Below, piece after piece: positions 44,158 through 52,620 of a stretch of DNA of 64,000 bases. The notes beneath the pieces were generated by a model. The model made no database searches and was not told the origin of the DNA. It saw nothing but the letters and a program-made list of their open reading frames with translations. Positions within the stretch are counted from its first letter, which is position 1. Each line of letters opens with the position of its first letter. The position numbers and the translations under genes were made by a program. Source of the DNA: Peristeroidobacter agariperforans (lineage in GTDB: Bacteria; Pseudomonadota; Gammaproteobacteria; Steroidobacterales; Steroidobacteraceae); NCBI RefSeq assembly GCF_004138335.1, contig NZ_RYFW01000002.1, positions 1,035,501 through 1,099,500 of the forward strand. The letters run 5' to 3'.

Positions 44158-45177
44158 ATGGGCTATCCACGTAAGTCGCTCATCTGTCTCGCTGACACGC
44201 CGTACTACCACGTCGTAGCACGCTGCGTGCGTCGTGCGTTTCTATGGGGGTACGACGCCTACGCCGGCAAGGACTACTCGCATCGCAAAGCCTGGGTGTT
44301 GCACCGACTGCGCTATCTCTCCGAGATCTTCTCGATCGACCTGTGCGCTTACGCCATCATGAGCAATCACTACCATCTGGTGCTGCGGGTGGATCGGCAG
44401 CGAATGGCACGCTGGAGTGCGATCGAGGTCGTGGCGAGGTGGACTCAGCTCTTCAGCGCGCCGCCCTTGATCGAGCGTTGGCAGGAGGGCCGCGCAAGTG
44501 CCGCGGAGCGCATGATCGCCGAAGAACTAATCGAACGCTGGCGCCTGCGGCTAATCGACATCAGCTGGTACATGCGCTGTTTGAATGAATATCTCGCGCG
44601 ACGGGCGAATGCGGAAGATGAATGCACCGGCCGGTTCTGGCAAGGGCGCTTCAGCTCGCAGGCGCTACTGGATGAAGCTGGCCTGCTCACGGCCATGGCC
44701 TATGTGGATCTCAACCCAGTGCGAGCCGGCATCGCCAAAACTCCCGAGGAGTCCGAATTTACTTCGCTCTATGCACGTTTGCAGCGACACCAACATGAAT
44801 TAGCCGCGCAAGTGCAGGCGAGGCCAACGCCAAGAAGCCGCGTCGGTCGCCAGGCGCCGCCATTGCTCGGCTTCAGCGATGCAGCGGATCCAGATCGCCC
44901 TAGCATTCCCATGACGTTTCTGGATTATTTGCAGTTGCTCGACTGGAGCGGACGAGAACGCCGCGCCGATAAGCACGGTGCCATTGGGCAGGCTCTGCCG
45001 CCCATTCTCGCGCGATTGCAAATTGACCCGGATGCGTGGCTGTGCACGATGCGGCCGGGTGGCCGTCTCTTTGGGCGAGCCATAGGTAGAGTCGAGAGCA
45101 TGCGAGCTCATGCCAGAAGATTAGGTCAGTCGTGGATTCGTGGGTTGCAGGCGGCGCGGAAGTTACAGCAGGCGTAG
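44158..45177 (+). CDS. REP-associated tyrosine transposase (RAYT, Y1_Tnp family)
   Basis: The 339-residue protein has the HUH nuclease fold of IS200/IS605-like transposases: YYHVVARCVRRAFLWG near the N-terminus and the HUH motif HYH (71-73) in AYAIMSNHYHLVL. Typical RAYT segments follow: DISWYMRCLNEYLARRAN, which may hold the catalytic Tyr, GRFWQGRFSSQALLDEAGLL and YVDLNPVRAGIAKTPEESEF. RAYTs bind and cut the REP hairpins that flank them. The basic C-terminus (GRVESMRAHARRLGQSWIRG) is intact, so the gene looks functional. Confidence 0.92.
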   Translation: MGYPRKSLICLADTPYYHVVARCVRRAFLWGYDAYAGKDYSHRKAWVLHRLRYLSEIFSIDLCAYAIMSNHYHLVLRVDRQRMARWSAIEVVARWTQLFSAPPLIERWQEGRASAAERMIAEELIERWRLRLIDISWYMRCLNEYLARRANAEDECTGRFWQGRFSSQALLDEAGLLTAMAYVDLNPVRAGIAKTPEESEFTSLYARLQRHQHELAAQVQARPTPRSRVGRQAPPLLGFSDAADPDRPSIPMTFLDYLQLLDWSGRERRADKHGAIGQALPPILARLQIDPDAWLCTMRPGGRLFGRAIGRVESMRAHARRLGQSWIRGLQAARKLQQA

Positions 45178-45280
45178 TTCTCCGGCCGCGTTCGAATCAC
45201 AAGTTGGGATTTACCCAATTCCTCGGCAATCCACCGATCGCAATCGATGGCGAGTTGCCGATCCTGTCGCTTCGAGCAGT

Positions 45281-45410
45281 GAGCAGGTGGGGGTCCACCG
45301 TAAGAGGATGTGGGTGTCCACTAGTTACTGCGCCCACCATGACTCTGCTTTCGAGCAGGCAACCGATGGGTGTCCACTATGCGTCCAGGCAACTGATGGG
45401 TGTCCACCAC
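45281..45410 (-). repeat. Right array of the same repeats in reverse orientation
   Basis: GATGGGTGTCCA occurs at 45365-45376 and 45395-45406, GATGTGGGTGTCCA at 45307-45320, and the palindromic GGTGG-gggt-CCACC at 45286-45299. These are reverse complements of the left-array unit. The last copy ends 7 bp before the end of the cytochrome b gene. Confidence 0.8.
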
Positions 45411-45413
45411 GTT

Positions 45414-46667
45414 CTATGGGTTGTATCGCACCCGATCCGGCACGGGCCGGGTGCGGTCCGCCTGCGTGTACCACGGCATCAGAATAAAGAACGCGAAATA
45501 GACAACGGCAAAGACTCGTGCAGCGTTCGTGTAACCAGGCGTTGCGGGCTGCAGACCGAGGTAGCCGAGTGCGAGAAAGCTGGCCGCAAAGGAAAACAGG
45601 AATCCTTTGAACAGCGAGCCGCGATACCGGATCGATTTCACTTTCGAGCGGTCGAGCCACGGCAGGAAGAAGAACGAAACAACCGCGAGCCCCATCAGCA
45701 GCACGCCAAATAGCTTGTTAGGCACCGCACGCAGAATCGCGTAGTAGGGCGTGAAGTACCACACCGGCGCAATGTGCTCCGGCGTCTGCAGCGGGTTGGC
45801 CGGATCGAAGTTGGCGTGCTCCAGGAAGTAACCACCAAAATCTGGCGCGAAGAACAACACTCCCGCGAACACGATCGAAAACGCGATCACGCTCACCAGA
45901 TCCTTGACGGTGTAGTAGGGATGGAACCTGACTCCATCGACGGGATGGCCGTCGGGGCCCTTGAGCTTCTTGATCTCGATGCCATCGGGATTGTTCGAGC
46001 CCACCTCGTGCAGCACCAGAATGTGAGTGACGACGAGGAACACCAGCGCCAGTGGCAACGCGATGACGTGCAGCGCGAAGAAGCGGTTCAGCGTGATGTC
46101 GGAGATGTAGTAGTCGCCGCGAATCCACTCGACCAGTGACTCACCGATGCCGGGAATCGCACCGAACAGCGACACGATCACCTGCGCGCCCCAGTAGGAC
46201 ATGTTGCCCCAAGGCAGCAAGTAACCGAAGAATGCCTCGGCCATGAGACATAGATAGATGAGCATGCCGAAGATCCACACCAGCTCGCGCGGATCCTTGT
46301 AGGAGCTATACAGCAAGCCGCGAAACATGTGCAAGTAAATGACGATGAAGAAGGCCGACGCGCCGGTGGAGTGCATGTACCGGATCAGCCAGCCCCACTG
46401 CACGTCGCGCATGATGTATTCGACCGACGAGAACGCCTCGGCGGCCGAGGGCTTGTAATTCATCGTCAGGAAGATGCCAGTGACCAGTTGCAATATCAGC
46501 ACCACGGACGCCAGGGCGCCGAAGTAGTACCAGAAGTTAAAGTTCTTCGGTGCGTAGTATTCGGTCGCGTGCTTCTCGATGATCTGAGTAAGAGGAACAC
46601 GCGCATCGATCCACGCGAGGAGAGCCCGCAGACGCGAGCTCTCCTTGGGTTGCGGAGTGGCACTCAT
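45414..46667 (-). CDS. petB: Cytochrome b of the bc1 complex (orphan gene)
   Basis: The 417-residue membrane protein is a full-length cytochrome b with eight helices. Haem ligands are H99 and H113 (YMHSTGAS, YLHMFRG) and H200 and H215 (FFALHVIA, VTHILVLHEVGSNNPDG). The Qo motif is PVWY (EHIAPVWYFTPYYAI), as in beta/gamma-proteobacteria. Neither the Rieske protein nor cytochrome c1 is encoded next to it; a GST gene lies upstream and the RAYT repeats downstream. Either it is a second copy or the complex is encoded in pieces. No truncation is seen. Confidence 0.93.
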   Translation of the reverse strand: MSATPQPKESSRLRALLAWIDARVPLTQIIEKHATEYYAPKNFNFWYYFGALASVVLILQLVTGIFLTMNYKPSAAEAFSSVEYIMRDVQWGWLIRYMHSTGASAFFIVIYLHMFRGLLYSSYKDPRELVWIFGMLIYLCLMAEAFFGYLLPWGNMSYWGAQVIVSLFGAIPGIGESLVEWIRGDYYISDITLNRFFALHVIALPLALVFLVVTHILVLHEVGSNNPDGIEIKKLKGPDGHPVDGVRFHPYYTVKDLVSVIAFSIVFAGVLFFAPDFGGYFLEHANFDPANPLQTPEHIAPVWYFTPYYAILRAVPNKLFGVLLMGLAVVSFFFLPWLDRSKVKSIRYRGSLFKGFLFSFAASFLALGYLGLQPATPGYTNAARVFAVVYFAFFILMPWYTQADRTRPVPDRVRYNP

Positions 46668-46682
46668 GACGAGCGTGGATCC

Positions 46683-47321
46683 TCAGGCCGCGAGCCGGAC
46701 GTTGGTATCGACACTGCCTTCCTCGGCAACGATCGCGGCACGCACACCCGGATCGGCGAGCATCCGGGCAAAGAAGCTCGCCAGGTTGTCGAGCCCCTTG
46801 GTGTCGATGTGCAGCTTGATCGTCCAACGCAGCATCACGAACAGATACGGATCGGCGACGGAGCGTTGGTCGGCGATCCAGTCCCGGCCTTGCAGCCGTC
46901 CATTGATCCGTTCCAAGTAATCGCGAACGTTTGCCCGTGCCGTCTCCGCGACGACCTTGGACTGCGATGCATCCGGGTGATAGCGGTTCGGCGCGAAGAT
47001 TGGCTTGAAGGCCGGATGTACGTCGGAGTTCAGTAGCGAGAGCCACTTCAGAACTTCGGCTCGTCCGCGAGGTGTGCCGTCGCCGAACAGTCCTGCGTTT
47101 GGATGACGCTCGGCGAGGTAGTACAGGATCGCGGCGTTCTGACTGAGCACGAAATCGCGATCGACCAGCAGGGGCACCGCACCATTCGGATTCAGCTTAA
47201 GGAACTCCGGCGACTTGGTGCCGGCGTGGTCCAGCTTGACTGTCTCGTACGGCGCGCCGAGCCACTCGAGAACGATGTGGGTGGCCAAAGAGCAGGCGCC
47301 GGGAAAGTAATAGAGCTTCAT
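46683..47321 (-). CDS. Glutathione S-transferase family protein
   Basis: The 212-residue protein has a thioredoxin-like N-terminal domain (MKLYYFPGACSLATHIVLEW, LNPNGAVPLLVDRDFVLSQN, AAILYYLAE) and an all-helical C-terminal domain (RINGRLQGRDWIADQRSVAD). The residues after YYFPGACS suggest a beta-class enzyme with Cys near the active site. GAGG precedes the ATG at 47321. It lies 15 bp upstream of petB on the same strand and 8 bp after the NmrA-like gene, so it may be co-transcribed with both. Confidence 0.9.
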   Translation of the reverse strand: MKLYYFPGACSLATHIVLEWLGAPYETVKLDHAGTKSPEFLKLNPNGAVPLLVDRDFVLSQNAAILYYLAERHPNAGLFGDGTPRGRAEVLKWLSLLNSDVHPAFKPIFAPNRYHPDASQSKVVAETARANVRDYLERINGRLQGRDWIADQRSVADPYLFVMLRWTIKLHIDTKGLDNLASFFARMLADPGVRAAIVAEEGSVDTNVRLAA

Positions 47322-47329
47322 GGCTGTCC

Positions 47330-48085
47330 TCACTTCGCTGCTTGCGATTCTTTCAGCCAGGTTTCGAAGCGCTTCGACCCGCTGCGGGCGCCCGGACCGG
47401 TGACCAGCGACTGATCGTCGATCTCGGCGCCAAAGTAGGGCACGTGGGTGTCCCGGATGATCTCGCGCTTGTCGCCCTTCGCTCGCAGCACGCGCTCGAC
47501 CAGCTCATCCATGCGGAAGCGCTCGGGGCCACCGACTTCGACGATGCCGTTGATGGGTGTCCCAAGCGTAAGTTCAGCGAGCGCTGCCACCACGTCGTCG
47601 GAGACGATCGGCTGGAACATCGCCGTCGACACGCGAACGCTCTTGCCGTCGGGGCTGGCCTCTGGGATGCGGCCGATGAACTCGAAGAACTGCGTCGAGT
47701 GCAGGATCGTGTACGGGATCGGAGAGTTCTTGATGAGCTTTTCCTGCGCGACTTTGGCGCGCATGTAGCCGCTCTTGGGCAAGCGGTCGCTGCCGACGAT
47801 GGACAGCGCGAGGTGATGCCGCACGCCGGCGCGTTCTTCCGCCGCGAGAAGGTTGGTGGTGGAAGTCTCGAAGAACTTCAGCACCGCGGCGTCTTCGAAG
47901 GACGGCGAGTTCGCGACATCGACGACGACTTGGGCGCCGGCCAGTGCCGCGGGCAGACCCTCACCGGTGATGGTGTTGACGCCCGAGTCGGGCGAAGCCG
48001 CGAGCACCTCGTGTCCCTTGGCGCGCAGTGTGCTCACCAGCTTGGAACCGATCAGGCCGGTGCCACCGATGACGACGATTTTCAT
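47330..48085 (-). CDS. NmrA-like NAD(P)-binding protein, copy 1
   Basis: The 251-residue atypical SDR has the dinucleotide motif GGTGLIGSKLVSTLRAKGHE, a FEDAAVLKFFETSTTNLLAA stretch and LHSTQFFEFIGRI. There is no YxxxK catalytic pair, which is usual in NmrA-type sensors and some reductases. It is clearly paralogous to the protein encoded at 48264 (shared VNTITGEGL, NSPSFED, VLKFFETS, LSIVG and RSTQFFEF-type blocks). Confidence 0.85.
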   Translation of the reverse strand: MKIVVIGGTGLIGSKLVSTLRAKGHEVLAASPDSGVNTITGEGLPAALAGAQVVVDVANSPSFEDAAVLKFFETSTTNLLAAEERAGVRHHLALSIVGSDRLPKSGYMRAKVAQEKLIKNSPIPYTILHSTQFFEFIGRIPEASPDGKSVRVSTAMFQPIVSDDVVAALAELTLGTPINGIVEVGGPERFRMDELVERVLRAKGDKREIIRDTHVPYFGAEIDDQSLVTGPGARSGSKRFETWLKESQAAK

Positions 48086-48117
48086 ATCTGACTCCTACGT
48101 TGCGTTTGACTGCAAAA

Positions 48118-48249
48118 GCCCGCCCTCGCGTCGTCGTGTAACTGTCCGGCGCCTGGCGGCGGATTCGCGCATGAACGGGCGGAAAATGCGCCTTCCGGAA
48201 CAGCCCCTCGACGAGCTGATGGCCCGTCTTCTTCGTTGCGAGGGCGGGC
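48118..48249. repeat. Inverted repeat in the gap between the two NmrA-like genes
   Basis: GCCCGCCCTCGC (48118-48129) and GCGAGGGCGGGC (48238-48249) are exact reverse complements 108 bp apart. They nearly span the 178-bp gap between the paralogous genes. No gene is seen between them. They may be a trace of an inserted sequence or of the duplication event. Confidence 0.5.
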
Positions 48250-48263
48250 GATGATCGAATCCT

Positions 48264-49028
48264 TCAATGCACGGCGCGTGCGCCTCCAACCTGTTTCAGC
48301 CAGTCATCGAAGCGTCCCACGCCGATGATTGCGCCTTCATCCGGAGTCAGGGTGTCCTCGCTCAGCTTCGCGCCGAAATAGCGCGCTTGGGGATCCGCAA
48401 TGACTGCACGCGAATCTCTCTTGGCTTGCATCACGCGAAACACGGCGTCGTCGAGCCGGAAGCACTCGGGGCCGGCGAACTCGATCATGCCGTTGCGAGG
48501 CGCCGCGGTCGCAAGATCGGCGAGCGCGGCGGCCACTTCGGCCGACTCGATCGGCTGCACCAGGGCAGGGGATACCCGCACGGCGTGCTCGTCTTTTTCC
48601 GATTGCAGCACCGTCGGCATGAATTCGAAGAACTGCGTCGAACGCAGCACGGTGTGGGGAATCAATGACCCCCGGACCAGATCTTCCTGACGCATCTTGG
48701 CGCGGAAGTAGCCGCTCTCCAGCAGCCGATCAGTGCCCACGATCGACAGTACGACGTGATGTTTGACGCGGGCGGCCTCCGCGGCAGCCACCAGATTGCG
48801 GCTCGAGGTCTCGAAGAACTTCAACACGTAGTTGTCTTCGAACGAAGGGGAATTGGTGACGTCGATGACGACGTTGCAGCCGGTCATCGCCTCGGCGAGA
48901 CCTTCTCCAGTAATCGTGTTGACGCCGGTGCGAGGCGAGGCAGCCATCACGTCATGGCCGCGGTGGCGAAGGGTGTCCACCAGCTTTGCCCCGACGCGGC
49001 CGCTGCCGCCGACTACCACGATCCTCAT
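48264..49028 (-). CDS. NmrA-like NAD(P)-binding protein, copy 2
   Basis: The 254-residue protein has GGSGRVGAKLVDTLRHRGHD at the N-terminus, NSPSFEDNYVLKFFETSSRN and VLRSTQFFEFMPTV. It is the tandem paralogue of the gene at 47330 with roughly half of the residues shared by eye. Their target or substrate is unknown; similar proteins are named NAD(P)H-binding or LysR-associated SDR. A solo RAYT-type repeat lies upstream of its start, towards the divergent hydrolase gene. Confidence 0.85.
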   Translation of the reverse strand: MRIVVVGGSGRVGAKLVDTLRHRGHDVMAASPRTGVNTITGEGLAEAMTGCNVVIDVTNSPSFEDNYVLKFFETSSRNLVAAAEAARVKHHVVLSIVGTDRLLESGYFRAKMRQEDLVRGSLIPHTVLRSTQFFEFMPTVLQSEKDEHAVRVSPALVQPIESAEVAAALADLATAAPRNGMIEFAGPECFRLDDAVFRVMQAKRDSRAVIADPQARYFGAKLSEDTLTPDEGAIIGVGRFDDWLKQVGGARAVH

Positions 49029-49214
49029 GACTCGCTCCGCTCAATCAGTGTGGCGGCATCGTCTGCGAGAGCGGCGGCCGATTCTTGATTGCGTCCGGGG
49101 CGACTTGGACGAGAGCGGCGCACTGCCGCTTAGCGCTGTTTAACACCACTGAACTTGGGCTGCGTGCGGCGCGGTGGGACAGTTCACCCAGAGCTTGGAA
49201 CCCACAGACCTCGG

Positions 49215-49260
49215 ACTGACCTTGGACATCCACCCACAGACCTTGGACACCCACACCACC
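49215..49260 (+). repeat. Solo pair of RAYT-type repeats upstream of the hydrolase gene
   Basis: TTGGACATCCACCC (49222-49235) and TTGGACACCCACACC (49243-49257) follow GACC and ACC and match the units around the RAYT gene 5 kb away. They end 16 bp before the hydrolase ATG and so lie in its 5' leader. An upstream GACCTCGGACTGACC (49207-49221) may be a third, degenerate copy. Confidence 0.7.
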
Positions 49261-49272
49261 GGAGTAAGCCTG

Positions 49273-50250
49273 ATGAACGCCCCCCCGTCTTCGACGAGCG
49301 CGAGTCGACGTGAAGTCCTGATCGCCAGCGTCATGGCCACCGCAACCGCCGGGTTGTCCGCGGCCGCTGTGGCGAGCGCCTCGTCCGACCAACCCACCCC
49401 TTCCTCCCCGCGCAAAGGAGCCCGAAACGTGAACCTCATTACCAGTAAAGATGGCACCCAGATCTACTACAAGGACTGGGGCCGTGGCCCGGTCGTCACC
49501 TTCTCGCACGGCTGGCCGCTCAACGCCGACGCGTGGGACGGACAGATGCAGTTCCTCGTGCAACAGGGATTTCGAGTGATAGCGCATGACCGCCGCGGCC
49601 ACGGCCGCTCGGAACAGGCGTCCTCGAACAACGATATGAACGGTTACGCGGACGATCTGGCGGCCGTCATCGAAACCCTCGATCTGAAGAACATCACCAT
49701 GGTCGGCCATTCGACCGGCGGCGGCGAAGTCGTGCGCTACATGGGCCGCCACGGCACGAAGCGCGTTGCCAAAGCCGTGCTGATCGGCGCGGTCCCGCCC
49801 ATCATGGTCAAGTCCGCGGCGAATCCCGAGGGTCTGCCGCTCGAAGTATTCGACGGATTGCGCAAGGCCGTCTTCAACGATCGCTCGCAGTTCTACAAAG
49901 ACCTGGCTGTCCAATTCTATGGTGCCAACCGCGAAGGCGCGAAGGTCTCGCAGGGCACGCTCGATCAGTTCTGGCTGTGGAGCATGCAGGTCGGCCTGAA
50001 GAACGCGTACGAGTGCATCAAGGCGTTCTCGGAGACGGACTTCACCGAGGACCTGAAGAAGATGGATGTCCAGACGTTGCTGATGCACGGCGAAGACGAT
50101 CAGATCGTGCCGGTGCACGACTCGGCGAAGAAGGCCGAGAAGCTGCTCAAGACGGTCAAGGCGATCTATTACCCCGGTGCGCCTCATGGCCTCACGGCCA
50201 CGCACCAGGATCAGGTGAACGCGGATCTGCTCGCGTTCCTGCGCGCATAA
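49273..50250 (+). CDS. Alpha/beta hydrolase (non-haem chloroperoxidase/arylesterase type) with twin-arginine signal
   Basis: The 325-residue precursor has an N-terminal [19 protein letters not shown], a twin-arginine-like signal, ending near AVASASS. The hydrolase domain has [16 protein letters not shown] (oxyanion), [11 protein letters not shown], nucleophile Ser in [10 protein letters not shown], Asp in [10 protein letters not shown] and His in [10 protein letters not shown]. These are the marks of the non-haem haloperoxidase/arylesterase group. GGAG lies 8 bp before the ATG. An AraC regulator and an SDR follow, probably in one operon. Confidence 0.9.
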   Translation: MNAPPSSTSASRREVLIASVMATATAGLSAAAVASASSDQPTPSSPRKGARNVNLITSKDGTQIYYKDWGRGPVVTFSHGWPLNADAWDGQMQFLVQQGFRVIAHDRRGHGRSEQASSNNDMNGYADDLAAVIETLDLKNITMVGHSTGGGEVVRYMGRHGTKRVAKAVLIGAVPPIMVKSAANPEGLPLEVFDGLRKAVFNDRSQFYKDLAVQFYGANREGAKVSQGTLDQFWLWSMQVGLKNAYECIKAFSETDFTEDLKKMDVQTLLMHGEDDQIVPVHDSAKKAEKLLKTVKAIYYPGAPHGLTATHQDQVNADLLAFLRA

Positions 50251-50265
50251 CAGCGGAGCGAAGTC

Positions 50266-50850
50266 ATGGACACGTTTACACCCCAACTGACATTTGCAAC
50301 GACACGTGTGCCGCCCGAAGAAATGGCCAGGCAGGGAGTCTGCGTGCGGCAGTTCCGATCCGTCATGACAGAGCTGTGCACGGCTCTGCGCAGCGCACTC
50401 GACGACGAGCGCGTGACCGCCGAGGACAGCTTGCGCAGAGCCGCCGAAATCCTCGAGGGACTGGGCGGCACGGAGACGGCGCCGAAAGAGCCGGTGCGCG
50501 GCGGCTTGTCGCCGTGGCAGATCCGCAAGGTGACCAGCCACGTCGATGCGAATCTGGATCGCCCGATCAAGAACGAAGAGCTTGCGTCGCTCGTGCGGCT
50601 CAATGCTTCGCACTTCGGTCGGGCGTTCCGCAACAGCTTCGGCGAGCCGCCTCATGAGTACGTGATCCGGCGGCGAGTGGAGCGGGCTCAGGGCCTCATG
50701 TTGTCGACCGAAGCTTCGCTGAGCGACATCGCACTCGACTGCGGTCTTGCCGACCAATCTCACCTGACGAGATTGTTCCGGCGGATCGTGGGAGAGAGTC
50801 CGCGAGCGTGGCGTCGAGCCCGCTCGAATGCCCCTGGAGAGATCCAATGA
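50266..50850 (+). CDS. AraC-family regulator
   Basis: The 194-residue protein has a short N-terminal helical region (about 1-85) and a double HTH (about 90-185): VTSHVDANLDRPIKNEELAS, SHFGRAFRNSFGEPPHEYVI, RRRVERAQGLMLST and LADQSHLTRLFRRIVGESPR. It is closely similar over the HTH to the short AraC protein at 33219. Its stop overlaps the SDR start (ATGA), suggesting it controls its own operon. Confidence 0.9.
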   Translation: MDTFTPQLTFATTRVPPEEMARQGVCVRQFRSVMTELCTALRSALDDERVTAEDSLRRAAEILEGLGGTETAPKEPVRGGLSPWQIRKVTSHVDANLDRPIKNEELASLVRLNASHFGRAFRNSFGEPPHEYVIRRRVERAQGLMLSTEASLSDIALDCGLADQSHLTRLFRRIVGESPRAWRRARSNAPGEIQ

Positions 50851-51599
50851 TGAATGTGAAAGATCTGGTCGTGGTAGTTACCGGCGGCGGTGCTGGGATC
50901 GGACTCGCCGCCGCTCGTGCGTTCGCCAGGGAACAGGCGAACGTGCTCATCACGGGGCGACGAGCTGCGAAGCTCGATGAAATTGTCAGATCGGAGCCTC
51001 GCATCGAATCGTTGACCGCGGACGTCGCGAATCCTCTGGATGCGCGACGGACGATCGAGCGTGCGATCGACTTGTGGGGGCGCGTCGATGTGCTGGTCAA
51101 CAATGCCGGCGCTGGCGCGCCGTCGCCGCTCATCGAGACGACGCTCGAGCACGCGCGCGACATCTATGGCGTGAATGCGATCGGGCCGACGATGCTCGCG
51201 GCGGCGGCAGCGCCGCATCTCATCCGATCGCGCGGTTCGATCGTGAACATATCGAGCAGCCTGGCGCAGAAGGCCGTCGCGGGTTTCGGTGCTTACTGCG
51301 CGAGCAAAGCCGCGCTGGAACAGCTGACTCGCTGCTGGGCGCTGGAGCTGGCGCCTCACGGTGTGCGAGTCAATGCCATCGCATCGGGACCGGTCGAATC
51401 CGATTTTCTGCGCGATCGCATGGGCCTGTCGGAAGCCACCGTCGAAGCGGTGAAAGAGCAGGAGCGAAGTATCATTCCGGTCGGTCGACGCGGCGTGCCC
51501 GAGGACGTGGCGCGTTGGATCGTCGCACTCGCCAGCAAGGATGCGGACTGGGTGACCGGTCAGGTGTTCAACATCGACGGTGGCTTTACGTTGGTGTGA
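50847..51599 (+). CDS. Short-chain dehydrogenase/reductase
   Basis: The 250-residue oxidoreductase has the classical SDR pattern: TGGGAGIGLAAARAFA for cofactor binding, LVNNAGAGAPS, SIVNISSS, the catalytic YCASK and the C-terminal DWVTGQVFNIDGGFTLV. ATG 50847 overlaps the AraC stop; GGAGAG stands 5 bp upstream. The substrate is unknown. It is convergent with the cupin gene. Confidence 0.92.
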   Translation: MMNVKDLVVVVTGGGAGIGLAAARAFAREQANVLITGRRAAKLDEIVRSEPRIESLTADVANPLDARRTIERAIDLWGRVDVLVNNAGAGAPSPLIETTLEHARDIYGVNAIGPTMLAAAAAPHLIRSRGSIVNISSSLAQKAVAGFGAYCASKAALEQLTRCWALELAPHGVRVNAIASGPVESDFLRDRMGLSEATVEAVKEQERSIIPVGRRGVPEDVARWIVALASKDADWVTGQVFNIDGGFTLV

Positions 51600-51643
51600 T
51601 GATGGGATTCGCCGGCGACCGAGTGAGTCGCCGGCGACAGGAC

Positions 51644-52057
51644 TTACTCGATCACGGTGAGAATCGGTGCGTTCTGCTTCTTCAACAGCACGACGATGAA
51701 CTTCGCCGGCTCGGTCTGGCTCGCATTCCGCCCGACGGTGTGCACATCGTTCGGACCTTCATAGAAGGTTTGTCCCGGCTTCAGGGTGACTTCTTTGCCG
51801 CCTTTGACCTGCATGACAATGGTCCCTTCGAGCACGTAGACCAGGGCGTGCGCATCGTGTCGATGCACGGGATCGATCGAGCCCGGCGGATACTCGACGG
51901 TGATCATTTCTAATTCCTTACCTGCAAGCTCGGGCACCGGCTTGGTCAGCAGCTGTGTGACGATGGCGTGCTTCGCGTCTTCCGATGCGTACACATTGGG
52001 TGCGGCCACTGCGCAGGCAACGACGATGGCCGGGGCAAGTTTCTTCAGAACAGACAT
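51644..52057 (-). CDS. Exported cupin-domain protein
   Basis: The 137-residue precursor has a signal peptide (LAPAIVVACAVAAPNVYA) and one cupin_2 domain: VEYPPGSIDPVHRHDAHALV with the His metal ligands, YVLEGTIVMQVKGGKEVTL, LKPGQTFYEGPNDVHTVGRN. Its function is unknown; such proteins may bind a metal in the periplasm. GAGG precedes the ATG. It lies 25 bp downstream of the small gene at 52083 on the same strand. Confidence 0.87.
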   Translation of the reverse strand: MSVLKKLAPAIVVACAVAAPNVYASEDAKHAIVTQLLTKPVPELAGKELEMITVEYPPGSIDPVHRHDAHALVYVLEGTIVMQVKGGKEVTLKPGQTFYEGPNDVHTVGRNASQTEPAKFIVVLLKKQNAPILTVIE

Positions 52058-52082
52058 TGCAAAGTCCTCGGTTGGGGAAGGA

Positions 52083-52430
52083 TCACTCGGAAATCCATGG
52101 ATCGCGCCAGCTCAGCTCCGCGATCATTGCTTCGGCAGAGATCTCGGGCCGCTCGTAGTTCGAGCCGAGCAGTTGCAGCTGCACTTCGCAGCGGGTCAGC
52201 ACGCACAGCTCGTTGGCCCACTGATGGCCTTTTGCGAACCAGACGGGCAGGGCATCGTCGCCGTCGGAAGTCGGCTCCAGCGTGATGTACACGGCGATGA
52301 GCGAGCCGCGCTCCTGCACCGCCCAGAGATGGCGAACCGAATCGTTCGCGGCGTACCACTTGGTGAGACAGTCGGTCACGGCGGCAACCTCCTGAGCGTC
52401 GATCGAGAATCGATTGATGGCGAGATCCAT
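52083..52430 (-). CDS. Uncharacterised small protein
   Basis: A 115-residue soluble protein with no signal peptide. It begins MDLAINRFSIDAQEVAAVTD and contains VRHLWAVQERGSLIAVYITL and ALPVWFAKGHQWANELCVLT, suggesting a small alpha/beta domain. No family was recognised. The start at 52430 was preferred over one seven codons upstream because it follows GGAAG. Confidence 0.55.
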   Translation of the reverse strand: MDLAINRFSIDAQEVAAVTDCLTKWYAANDSVRHLWAVQERGSLIAVYITLEPTSDGDDALPVWFAKGHQWANELCVLTRCEVQLQLLGSNYERPEISAEAMIAELSWRDPWISE

Positions 52431-52620
52431 GATGCTTCCAGCAAGGCGCATTGATGCGCTGGTGAGTGTTCAACGAACCGCGCAGCGAAGCTTGATGAAT
52501 CTGCTCTTCAGTTGAATGGAACCAGCCCGGGCAGGTCTATTCCAATATCGGCGCGGTTCTCCAAGCATTGTTGGCTGCACACGAGGAGGATCGTGGCTCT
52601 TACAGAAGTGGGAGAGCGCG

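Larger units (their letters stand above)
43850..45410 (+). mobile_element. RAYT element: REP-associated tyrosine transposase flanked by repeat arrays
   Basis: A Y1-type transposase gene (44158-45177) is bounded by two arrays of the same short repeat, TGGACACCCATC on the left (seven copies, some degenerate) and its reverse complement GATGGGTGTCCA on the right (four copies). This inverted arrangement around the gene is the typical layout of RAYT genes with their REP/BIME sequences. No target duplication or classical IS end was found; RAYTs are usually domesticated single-copy genes. Confidence 0.7.
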
